Positions 11,607 to 22,291 of a stretch of 64,000 nt of DNA are shown here, piece after piece. How positions within the stretch are numbered: the first letter of the stretch is position 1; each line of letters begins with the position of its first letter. Source of the stretch: Cantharellus purpuraceus (Eukaryota; Basidiomycota; Agaricomycetes; Cantharellales; Hydnaceae); assembly GCA_025174535.1 (NCBI GenBank), contig JALBUN010000010.1, positions 992,001 to 1,056,000 of the forward strand, in the 5' to 3' direction. Both the position numbers and the translations under genes were made by a program. The notes under the pieces are model-generated. The model ran no database searches, was not told the DNA's origin, and saw only the letters and a list, made by a program, of their open reading frames with translations.

Positions 11607-13826
11607 TCACATAACAACACACTTGCAACACCCGGCACCCTCATCATCATGCTTATTGTTCGCTCCATCCATAGTAGGCGGGGTGACCAAAATATGAGGC
11701 ACATCCTGTCTTTCTTTGTGAAGGCCTCTGCCTCCGGCAGTTGATTGACCGGCATTGGGTAAAGGAAATTGATCCATTGGAGTGTATTGAGAAAAGGGGG
11801 GCGAGGATGGCATAGTCTCTCGCCTAGACCGCATGATCCGAGACATGGACTCGTCTTGAAGGTTCTCATGGGTAGGAGAGGGATCAGACATATCCTGAGT
11901 CTCGGGAACAGGTGGAGCGTATTCGCGCTGTTGTCCGAACTCTGCCATAGGAATTTCTTCGTCCGACACAGGAGGCTTGTACTTGGTGTGATCGTAACCA
12001 AAGGTCCCCGGTGCCTGTTTTTTTTGTCGGCTCGTGCGTTATGGCTCTGATTGCTACAGGAACATACCGGTGCTACACGCGACTCCCGTGCCTTCCTCCT
12101 AGCTGCTGTCACCGGATCTTCCTTCTCATACTCAATGCCCATTCGTTTCGCTACAGTTGGAAGAATGACCTGCGAAGGAACGTATTAATATATTCATTCC
12201 TTAACTGGGATAACCACTGGGATAACGTCACATACTTCATCCCAATTGCCATTCCGAGGTAACGGAGACCGAGTGTCAGGGATGGCATCTGCCAGTCCCC
12301 CATATTCTGAAGATTCATGGGTATTGGGTGGGGCTCGTAAGGCGTCAGCTGCGCTCTTAGAGCGTTTCTGCCCTTTCTTCTTTGTGGGGGGTTTCGTTTG
12401 GGAATTCACTGGTGCACGTCCACGTTCGGGATGATGAGGTTTGGCTGGGGTGGATGGCTCAGAGGTGATGGCTGCAGGGACTGCTATAAACTGTGTCTGG
12501 GTATTCACTCGAGGCTGTGCCTGTGGTATTCGTGTTTGAGATTTCAAAGAGGGTAACCGAGATGAATGAGCGGATGATGACGTTGTGCGGGGTCGGTTGT
12601 CATGTTTAGGTATCTGGGAATGGTCATGGTGAATACCAAATTCTGTGGGCGAATCATGCGGAGGATGGTATTGATCCCGTTCATATTCAGTTTCTTCGGT
12701 TTCCATGTCTGTAAGGGGCATCTCATCCAGCACCCGCCCAGTCACTGTCTCGTCTTGGGGGTCAATATAGATGCTGGCTCTCTCCCTGCTAGACACACTC
12801 TCAGCCCGCTTGCGTGGAACTACATTAGTCTTCTCCGAATGAGGTGGTGGCTCCTCATAAGCCCTTGTCCTACCAGTAGATTCACGAAGAGTATGTCCGT
12901 AATTAGCGATATCAAGCATCTCCATTCGCTTGCCCACACGATATTCGCCAACACCGCCATTACGTGACACGTCTCCACGATACCAATGCTGGTATGGTCG
13001 CTCCTCATCTGATGATGGTCGCCCAGTAAATTCCCTCTCAAGCACTGTTGGAGAGGGATCATTGGTGAATGGTGGCCGCTCATCAGCGAGGCGCTGCCGG
13101 GCAAGACTGGAAGATGAACCCTTGACTCTAAGGCTGCCGAATTGAGTGGCTGAGTCCGCAGACGTGACATCTAGCGGTGGTATTTTATGATTCGGTGGAA
13201 GGCTGGCCTTGCCTCCATTCAAAGATCCATAGTGACTCGACTGGCTACCGCTTCGCATGCGCGAAGATACGGTGGGGATACGGCTGGGCGTGGGTGTAGT
13301 ACGACCCAGTGTCGGACTTTGCACTCTGGGTGAAGTCGAGCCGGAGGCTGAAGGTGATGGTATACCATTTGCTGCCTTGCCGTTTGGAACCACAGAGCTT
13401 GATGGTGTAGAATCAAAAGGGAATGGTGTAGACTGAGTGCGCTGCCGTTTCGAACTTGCTTTTCGAGACTGCTCGGTAGGTGGAGACATAGTTACAGCGG
13501 CACGCTCGCCGTTTCGGGTATAGCTTGGACGAGGTATTGCGCTCGGACGGTGCGGGTATAATCCGGAAGGGTTTGAATTGCCATCAATATGATTCTGAGA
13601 TGGAGATACTGTACGACTGGGCTTTGGTGAGGGATCTGACTGTTGTCCATCGTCGTTGATAGATATTGTGGACAAGCGTTTAGTGAGGATACGCGATTCA
13701 CTCTCGAGCCCTGGGGTTTCGATATTCAGAACAGCTTTATACTTGTGAACACATGAAAAACATACGCTTTCTCAGTGATGGTACGATGGTCTCGTCCCAA
13801 GAAGGAGGCAACACATCGTGTGGCAT
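11607..13826 (-). CDS. Ser/Pro-rich protein with C-terminal CaaX prenylation box, function unknown
   Basis: Protein of about 680 residues that I do not recognise by name. Exon 1 (from 13826) reads MPHDVLPPSWDETIVPSLRK. A 55-nt intron joins it to RLESESRILTKRLS, then a long Ser/Pro/Arg-rich disordered exon follows with several Tyr- and Pro-rich patches. The exon ending NWDE joins VILPTVAKRMGIEYEKED after a short intron, and a fourth exon begins GTFGYDHTKYKPP. The protein ends GAGCCKCVVM: a CaaX box preceded by further Cys residues, so farnesylation plus palmitoylation and attachment to a membrane are expected. The two folded-looking ends share the pattern WDE-x(1)-I-x-P-x(3)-K-R. The start could also be the in-frame ATG at 13844. 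It lies downstream of ALG6 on the same strand. Confidence 0.72.
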
Positions 13827-14043
13827 GGCAGTGAGAGTAACCATTAGCAAGTAAAGCCACCAGATCCACGTTGGTGGAACCGCTTCCGGCTTAGGTGTTA
13901 TTGGCCCAGTTTGTGTTGAAGGCGGCAGCCTGCGAAGAGAGGCGGAATTACCGTACAACGGCTAATGTATGGACGACAAACTAGCGCCGGTCCAAACAAA
14001 GCACGCCAAGATCCAGCGTAGATTCAAATCTACTACTCGTCCC

Positions 14044-16463
14044 TTATGTATTCTTTTGCCCTAACCCACTAGTACTACGCACAGACTTTCGCCGAACGCT
14101 TCCACTGTCAATTACTCTGCTTGACCTCCGTGCCCTGTCATTAGACCTGGGTGGTCCCGTAAGAGCCCATCCTATCTCTACTCCTCGCTTGATGCTCCAA
14201 AGCCATGTACACCCGAACACTGTTGCACTGAGGAGTACATTGAGCACAGGAAACAAATCTGGATATCGTGAAGGGGGCGTTATGATAGTCTCGGCGGCAT
14301 GCAATGCTGCAATGGCCACGTATGCGGACTAAGAGACAGAAGAGCTGAGCAAATATAGATAACAAGCCGCATATGCACATACCAGGGAAAGGACCCGGAC
14401 AATCCGGCCAGAGTTGACACTAAATGGATTGTATCCTATAGCACCATTCCACAAAAGAGTCACTAGGATGTATTGAAGCGCTAAGCCGTCCTTCTTCAGT
14501 AATGGCCACATGCTAACCGAGCCCGTTTGAACGCTTATGTTCAAGTAGTCAAATGCACTTCTCACCTGAAGACGGCAACATTGTTGAAAAGGATACCCCA
14601 CTCCCAGTCTTCGCCCACGCCTCCTCTTTCAGCGCCTGACAAGATAAGCGCTGCTGGCAACAGTGGCAGCAATACTGACTTCTCATGCACTTGAAACGAA
14701 AAGAGGAAAAACGACAACGAAGACGTAAGCAGGGCATATGGGAGCAGTATGAGCGTTGGACACGAAGCTTCCATGCGCGTCTTATGCTGCAACGCATTAT
14801 CCCCTTGCTTCCTCTTTGCCGTAAGCCAACCCCCATTCAGAAGTCCCCATACTGTGGGTGCAAAGCCAACGGCAGTAAATATTATGGATAAACGGACTAG
14901 TCCAGGTGCAGCGAGCCACCGTCGCCATTTAACGACGACGTCACTGGCGCACCAGAAGTTGGCGACCTTGTCTTCGAACAGCCCGCGGTTGAATGGGAAA
15001 ATGCGGGACACTGGGTTGCGAATGGCAGTAGGACTTAGCCAAGGGAGGAAAAGGAGGGCGAGAGTAAATGTTGTTGTTACGGCCAGACGGAAGAAAAGGT
15101 TGCGGCTAGACTAACCCCGTGAGAATTGACGAAAGATATGGATCGATAAAACATACCCATCCTGCGGGCCGAGAAAAAGGCATTTACCAAGAAGATAAGA
15201 CCCAATTGCTGGTGCGTAGTATAGTGCCATTTGCTTGAATCCAAGGCTGAACACAAACAAAACAGCAGCACTCAAATCAGATGACACAACTAGAAAGTCG
15301 AGTGACAGAAGTGTGAAGCCCAGCATCACAGAATTATACTGAAAATGGCCAGAGTCGATAAGAATGATGGTTGGCTGCAGAATTAAGCTCAGAAGCGCTA
15401 CATGCTGTGGCACCAACGTGAGCAGCTAGCTATGCTAACGAAAGGGTCGGCGCTTACTTGCGTACGTCCCGATCGATGCCGTAGAAACCGCTTCACAAAA
15501 AGAAACACTGCTGGGAAGTACACCAGCAGGTCAGACAAGAGCACAGTAGCACGCATAAAGACTTTGTTGTCTGGTGTTTCGAGGCCACGCGAAGAGTCAA
15601 ATGCGAACCAGGACGGCTCAATCCATGAGCCGCTTGTCATTTCGTTAGAGCAAGAAGGGGAAGTATGCAGGTACACTCACATCTGCCCGCATAACCAGGA
15701 ATGATATGCCGTCATGGGTGGATAGTCTAAGCCCCAGTATTGAAGGTCATAAGTGTACCATTGTCGGATAGGAAGATGTATGGTAATCTCTAGCCAATGA
15801 CGTTGAGCTTCATAGTCGCCAAACATTGGTGGGGTATGATATCCTGAGATGATGGGGTTTCAGAACCAGTTCGTAGAGCAGTCAATGCAAGACACGAACC
15901 GGAATAGCCTCCAAGGCCGACGACCCACCTGATCCACGCCGCACCTAGCATGGATATAGGTACGACCAATCCCCTCCTCCCGTTCCGATGCATCCAACGC
16001 ACCCACTTTCGAGCCCACCCCCGCTGATCATCTATGACACGTTGTCGGCTCATTGGTTCCTCTAACAACGCCGAAAAACTAAGCTGTGCCTGTCGACCGA
16101 AAGTGTCGTGCGCAGTGGTAGGAGATACAGGACGGGAAGAACCTGGAGAGATACTTGGTGTGTGCATCCATTGTTGTGACTGCGTTTGCTGGAGAAGGTG
16201 GTGTCTTCGAGGAACAGGTGCATAGATTTCGGACTGTGAAGCATCCGAGCTTCCGCAAAAGTATCATTAGCAAACAAAACACCCCACAATTGAGCAGACA
16301 GGACATACTACACTCACTCTGCATAGCTTTGTCTGCTAGTGTTTGAGGTTCTCGAAAGTAGCCGTTGCCGCGTGGCTCGTGAAGTGAGCTGTGAAGTGGA
16401 AGCTGCGCTCGTCACTCGAAAGGGTTGTGGAGATCCAGCATCAGGTATTGAGGAATCTGCCAT
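14044..16463 (-). CDS. ALG6: ALG6, dolichyl-P-Glc:Man9GlcNAc2-PP-dolichol alpha-1,3-glucosyltransferase
   Basis: ER multi-pass enzyme that adds the first glucose to the lipid-linked oligosaccharide for N-glycosylation. The luminal-loop signature is read across exons near 15800-15700: [28 protein letters not shown] and TAYHSWLCG, then [11 protein letters not shown], which points to ALG6 rather than ALG8. Further membrane segments follow ([46 protein letters not shown]) down to a basic tail ending at 14044. Exon 1 from 16463 ([15 protein letters not shown]) joins [15 protein letters not shown] across one intron in frame and gives a long Ser-rich cytosolic N-terminus of about 130 residues. An alternative start is the ATG at 16167. 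About nine introns are present. Confidence 0.88.
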
Positions 16464-17064
16464 GCTGTCACCTGGAACCCGCGGTATGTTAACGCGAAGT
16501 ATGGTTTCAACTTTTTATGATTTCAAGTAGTGGCAACGTTTGATTCCGCGGCGTGTGCGTAACCCCACAGCAAGACCGCATACGCGCACCCTATAGAATA
16601 GACCAGGCTAGTTTTTTGATCCTCGAATATCTCATCCTGCACCGCACATTGGAACAAAATGCTACATTATCCTTTGCTCATGGTTCTTGTGCCCTTAAGG
16701 ATGCCCCTTGTACCTGTAAACGCTCGTAAATATCAACTTGCAAGGCCATTGTTTCATAATCATGCATAATTATCAAGCTTGCATGACGGTCAAATCCACT
16801 CAACAACGTCACTACAGTGATTGATCTGGCGGGCATTGTGATATCAATCGCCTTACCAGTTTAACCACGCATACTAAACATTCAAGATCATTATCTCTAC
16901 CTACGCATGAAAACAACTTCGTAGTATAGCATGGCTTACTGCTCACCGGTTTGTTTTGTACGCAACCCTGCATGTCGTGTTTTGATTTTACAACTATTAG
17001 GCGGTATTCTGACCCACTGAGGTATAAATCCATAGCCATGTACAATTAATATACGGTCCAGGTA
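16464..17064. other. Intergenic, upstream of ALG6
   Basis: Contains the ALG6 promoter and the 3' end of the thioesterase gene. I see no coding exon with splice support and no repeat. Confidence 0.5.
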
Positions 17065-18129
17065 TCAATTATCGTCGAGTACGTCTTGACCCTCTATCAC
17101 CTTCTCTCCGTCTTCCGAAAATTTCACGTTTTTCTGGTAGATGCCGTCAGGCACAGCAGAGTCTCTTAGATTGGACATACTGGGTGATCATTACTCTTCC
17201 CCACATATTTCGTGTGATCTACGCATTTGTTTAACCTTATAAGCGTACGACGAGACCAATGAGACCCCTCACGGCCAAAAGCAACAAGTTGACCCGTCTT
17301 ATCCATGAATTCAACCCGCGTATAGGCTAACGATCGACCTATAACATTTTAGGATGCCGAGCTCAGTACTCCGCAACCGCTAAAGCATCAGCATACCCAA
17401 TCCAACAATGACAGCTCTCGCATAGAGTATATCCCCTGCTGTGCCAGCAGCTTTGACGAAGGAAGTGCCTATATCGGTGGAGACACCTTGAAAAGATACA
17501 CGAATTATGTCAAACTGCCTCTAAGAATAGACAAATAAGAATGAAGATATGTGACAATACCGCTCACCTGTCATATATTGGCCCTTCGTGGCTGCAGAAG
17601 TATATCTTGTTATACAAGAATACTTTCATGTAAGCTTACATACCCACGGCAAGAGAACCAAGCGTGTCGGTGAGAGAGGCAATAAGGCCACCATGCACAG
17701 TCTGACGCCAGAAGTTTCACTTGAAAGATAAGCTAAGTATTGAAGAACCACAAACTCGAACTCTATTAACTAGAGGATAAAATGAATTGATGGATAGCAA
17801 GTCAAACAAACGAACAGACTGACGATTATAATCTTCTATCTTGAGGGAAGCATGCACTAGCCCTGGTACCGCTTTCTCAATTTTGAGCTGCAAATGTCAA
17901 AAACCATCGTATTTCGCTGATTGATGTGTGCTACCTGGGGAAAGCATGCCACATCATGACCTATTCATATAATTCACTCTCCACTAAACAGCCAGACAAA
18001 TCCTTGTCAAGTACACACCTTTATTAGCTAGGAATGAGCCCCATACCTGCATACATCTAGTAAGTTTTGCACAAAATCATAAATTGAGAGATGCCCAACT
18101 CGGCGAGTAAACCTCAAGCATGCTGCCAT
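17065..18129 (-). CDS. Hotdog-fold acyl-CoA thioesterase (PaaI/ACOT13-like)
   Basis: Small thioesterase split into at least seven exons of 20-110 nt. Readable blocks in order: FTRRVGHLSIYDFVQNLL; GHDVACFPQ; LKIEKAVPGLVHASLKIEDY; TVHGGLIASLTDTLGSLAV; ATKGQYMTGVSTDIGTSFV; AGDILYARAVIVGLG; SLAYTRVEFMDKTGQLVAFG; HHTKYVGKSNDHP; and the tail KNVKFSEDGEKVIEGQ, ending at 17065. HGGLIASLTD is the hotdog-family active-site helix, and GHHTKYVG is the usual closing motif. The last join assumes a 47-nt intron (gtatgt...ccag), which avoids an early stop. The first exon-exon phase does not fit with the ATG at 18129, so the N-terminus is uncertain. Substrate unknown. Confidence 0.78.
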
Positions 18130-18427
18130 GATCACTCACTGGCAATCGGTGACCTCAAACCGTGTGACGCACGACGCTGTAAGGAGCCAGTCTCGACCGG
18201 AGACGGAGTACAATACTATCTCCGACCAAACATTACACTAAGACAAGGTTGAACCTTCGTATGGCATATAAGTAGATAGATAGATACATGTACGACAAAA
18301 AATTCTTCTTGGACCTCAATACGACTTGGTAGTTGACTGGTCCACTGGTTACTTCTAAGTCTATTCGAAGTCCGAACTCGTACTTCTTACGCGTTACACT
18401 GCCGACTGTGACATATTTTTGTGGCAA

Positions 18428-20117
18428 ATGGGCACGAACTCCAGCCCTCTCATCGACGACCACGTATCTATCGAGCAATGCAAAAAGGCAGTATCTGCAT
18501 TACTCAGACATGTTCGCGACAAGCAGGAAAAGGTGGATGAAACAGAACTTCTTCCTGACAAAGAGCAGCATGTTTGGTTGGTCATCACTGTTAAACTTAT
18601 GCAACCCATGAAAAACCTCAAACCTCAAAAAATGTAAGAGCCCCTTAGTCTTTTGCCCCTTGTGCTAATCTATGGCTCAACCTGTCAATTAGCCTCATAG
18701 AACACCCACTTGTCGACCCCCGTACTACACCTGTTTGTTTGATCACCAAGGATCCGCAACGCGAGTATAAGGATTTGCTCGAGTCCAATAACATCAAATT
18801 TATCTCCCGCGTCGTTGGTATCGAGAAGCTCAAAGGAAAATTCAAGGGCTTCGATGCGAGGCGGCTACTGCTGCGTGAAAACGGTCTCTTTCTCGCAGAC
18901 AAAAGGGTTGTCCCGTTATTACCCTCCCTGCTTGGAAAGCAGTGGTTCAAAGCTAAAAAGTGCGTAAGATTAAGCAGTATTTATTTTCATTGGCAACATG
19001 GATCTTGGCTTATATACTTATAGACAACCGATACCTGTCACGTTAACGAAGAAGGACCTAAAGAGTGAGCTCGAGAACGCTATCTCATCCACATACATGC
19101 ACCAAAATAAAGGAACTTGCACGTGCGTCCCTTCTCTGTCACTCTTTGCAAGAACCGCTCATCCAAGTCATTTTCTTTGTAGCTCTATAAAGATAGCAAC
19201 CATATCGCATACGGATAATCAAGTCTTGTCTAACTTGAAGGCTGCCATCCCTGCAGCAGTTGCGCGTATCCATGGTGGATGGGATAACGTACAAAGCTTC
19301 AACATCAAGACTTCGAATAGCGTTAGCTTGCCAATATGGACGTGTCCACTGGGTGGCAATAAACCCGGCAGTCGTTGGGCAGGCATGACAGTAGATGAGG
19401 CTGAGTGGGGTGGAATCGGCGGTGAGGGAACCGATGACGATGGGCAGACGGTGGAACAGGCGGACTCTTTGAAAACCACTGATGCATCACCGCACAGAAA
19501 CCTCAACAAACGGGCTGCGGACACAGATGCGGATGCGGAAGCAGGTGTCATGAAGAAGTTGAAGAAAACCCAAACAGCTGAGGTTAGTATTCATGCTAAA
19601 TCTCCCTCATGACTAGGTCAGTAGTAATGCTTCAAAGCCATCAAGTAAGCTAGGAGTGAACAAAAAAGAATCCCAGAAGCCGCGCAAACTCCCCAATGCG
19701 GCCGAAACGACGTCAAGCGTTTCTTTGCAGGATGGCACAATCGCAAAGAACACGCCCAGCTCGGTAACGACACCGGCAGGTAAGTAGACACTAGTTCATA
19801 AATAGCAGTCTCTGATGCACATCATACTTCCAGATCAGCCAATATCAAAGAAGGGGAAGAAACGTCGGTCAAGTCCCGAGGACTTGTATTCTGCGCTCGC
19901 CCCATCATCTACAAAACCTACCCCATTGACGTCGGTTTCAGATTCGGCCGGCTTGGAAAAAACCTCCGAGGAAACTATTACTAGGGAGGAGATGAAGCAA
20001 AAAAGGCTAGTTTTGGGTGACACCAAGATTGTAAGGAAGAAAGTAAAGGTACGAAAATCTGAGAAGAGTATGCGAAAAGGTGTGAAGGCTCAGTTGGTCG
20101 GGAAAATAATGTCATGA
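18428..20117 (+). CDS. Ribosomal L1 domain-containing nucleolar protein (Utp30/Cic1/RSL1D1-like)
   Basis: Ribosome-biogenesis factor with a ribosomal-L1 fold followed by a basic tail. From the ATG at 18428: SIEQCKKAVSALLRHV and HVWLVITVKLMQPMK, then after an intron PVCLITKDPQREYKDLL, FISRVVGIEKLKGKF, ARRLLLRENGLFLADKRVVP and LPSLLGKQWFKAKK. Next come QPIPVTLTKKDLKSELENA and, past an intron at about 19122-19180, ATISHTDNQVLSNLKAA with WDNVQSFNIKTSNSVSLPIW. The tail is rich in Lys and acidic runs (ADTDADAEAGVMKKLKK; SKKGKKRRSSPED; KKVKVRKSEKSMRK), fitting nucleolar targeting. It ends at 20117. Yeast has two related proteins, Utp30 and Cic1/Nsa3; sequence alone does not tell me which is the closer ortholog. 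Confidence 0.85.
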
Positions 20118-20600
20118 TTGTTATGCTCAAAACGGTTGAGCAACATATTGGATATTCGAGCTCTAGCTGGGATCATCATTCGTTCTTCGACCATCTGTAT
20201 GCAACACCAGTAGTGGATCCATCCTTTTGCACCAGTATCGTCCCCGTGTCTACAAGTATATATCCGAGATGATACAAGTATTCACGCTTGCTCATGTCCG
20301 CGCACGGACAGATGATTGTCAAGGAACGAATGAAGATCGCAAGATAGTCAGATTTAAATTAGCAACGTGCACTCCAGAGATAATATGGCACGGTAGTGCA
20401 CCCTTGAAGTGGCAGAAAGAATGCAGACTCGGGAAGTGAAGCATGAAGTGATATACGTCGGGTTCGTTGTCAGACGCCATATAATGAAGAGAAAAGGCAG
20501 AAGCGATTTCTTCACCTTGACAACACCATGTCAAGGGTATATAAAGACTGCCACTGGTACAATCATAGGAATATCTCTTGTCCATACGCTCCTAGCGGCC
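20118..20600. other. Intergenic between the L1-domain gene and the RasGEF pseudogene
   Basis: No supported gene. The boundary of the duplicated RasGEF fragment lies near 20600; similarity is not visible in this stretch. Confidence 0.5.
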
Positions 20601-21450
20601 TCAATGCCTCAGGTACCAACCTTCAAAGGACAAGTCTTTCCAAAAAGAATTGAGCGACTCGTCAATAAAGCTCTGGATGGTTGGAACGACATCAAGATCA
20701 TAGGGTTTCGACTGGTAGTGCGTAATCTCTTGGATCACGTCCTCACTTCCAACTTGAACCTCCTTCGATGTCCAATATACCATATCACTTACAAATACAC
20801 CTGTGCGAACCCATCATCACAATACATCTACGTTCAACGAGGTCAATTCATATGCGTACCGAAGAATGGAACACATGGCAACTGTGCGCCCTTCAAAATG
20901 GCTCGATAATTTGCAAAGTTTCTGTTGATGTCTATGGTACGTTGAGTTTCATGCAGCTGGTCCCTACTACGTGCATTGACTTGTTCCCATGCGCTCTCAA
21001 GGCGGCGGATAGATGGCGAATTCAAACCAGCTACAAGAGCAGCCATGGTAGAGAAGCTTTGCAATACACGGCACCACTGAGGAGCACCAGCATCTATTAC
21101 CGTCAGCACACTACGTAGTCAAACTTACATCTGCCACGGCAATAAAATACTACAAGATGATCGCCTACCCTTTCACGCCATCTTCGGCTAGAACCGAAAT
21201 AGTAACCCATTTTACAACCTAAGATCCGTTAATGAAGGAGTATAATGGCGACTGAAAACACACCTTGTTGCTGATATCCATAATTACGGAGGCATTGTCA
21301 TCGAAATGCCATGGTTTACCATCTGTCGGCCGGAACTTAGCAAACAGATTGCTTTCAATGACGGTCAGTTGCTGCGCAAGCTGCAGTGGGTCGATATCGA
21401 GCAATTTCATCGCCGCCGTCTGGAGCAGTGGTTACGAGTGGGAAAGGCTT
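20601..21450 (-). pseudogene. RasGEF catalytic-domain pseudogene (partial tandem copy)
   Basis: Degenerate copy of exons 22410-23270 of the neighbouring RasGEF gene. Matching blocks are MKLLDIDPLQLAQQLTVIES, FIAVAD, STMAALVAGLNSPSIRRL, WEQVNARSRDQLHETQRT, YRAILKGAQLPCVPFFG and ITHYQSKPYDLDVVPTIQ with SFIDESL. Introns stand at the same positions as in the parent (after DISNK, after FIAVAD, after CVPFFG), so the copy arose at DNA level and not from mRNA. Two in-frame TAG codons at 21165-21167 and 21150-21152 fall where the parent encodes Arg and Lys. Five bases are missing before MKLLD, and the copy lacks the N-terminal domains and the true C-terminus. No function as a GEF is expected; it may still be transcribed. 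Confidence 0.88.
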
Positions 21451-22291
21451 TATGGCAGCAGCCAGCTGCAACTGAAGCATTTAGGAGGTGACCGGTGACA
21501 CCTTGTGAAAGCTAACCAGCAGTTACGAACTGTCTTTTGAGCCTTATCTAGAACATCGGCCATGACCGATATCAAATTGGCAGCCACGCTGATCAGAACT
21601 GCATGGGTCTACTAGTAGTTTTGATGGGTCCCATCAGTTCTTGATCAGAATTGCAAATAAACCACTGCTCAATGTCACGGCTCTATTATACCACATACAG
21701 ACTGACTGAAATCCACACAGCTGGCAGCCTTTGATGGAAGGGTAATTACAGTAGTCTTGCTTCTTGCCACAGCTGTGAGAGACGGCCGTTTCAACACATG
21801 TGAAGACGTGTGAAGTACTGTTATTGTGAGATAGAAAGCCATTCATTGCATCTGCCAAAGACAAATAAAAGGAACTCTGCTGAGGCAAATTCAAAAGCGA
21901 AGTTAAAAGTGAAGAACCTATCTCCAGATCCAACAAACCTGTGATGCAATATCCCGGATCTTGATCATCCCGGCTTCTTAGACACGGTGTGAGGCCGTGC
22001 TCACAACCAACCTTGACCTTGTCGTAATTGTTAAACTTTCAGACAGATGAAAACTGCATCGTTTGCAACGGGCGATGACGTGGTATACAAAATAGCTATG
22101 ACATTACATAATAAACACAGATCAAAAACAGCAGGAGAAAGCGATTCGGAACTTAAGTGAAGACACCGTGCATGCATATATAACGGAGTAACCAAGGAGG
22201 AAGTAAATGAAACCAATACATTTACCTTGACTTGAATATGTCCACCTTGACACTGCCGTCTGCAACCATGTCAAGACGAAGAAGGCCATAG
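21451..22291. other. Intergenic spacer between RasGEF and its truncated copy
   Basis: About 0.8 kb with no supported coding exon. It separates the stop of the intact RasGEF (22292) from the decayed copy. I see no clear repeat at either junction by eye. Confidence 0.5.

Noticed and set aside
18266..18290. Short GATA microsatellite-like run
   Set aside because: Only about three repeat units; not worth calling.
20409..20909. 166-codon plus-strand open frame
   Set aside because: It starts with GTG, lies mostly antisense to the RasGEF pseudogene, and has no family resemblance or splice support.
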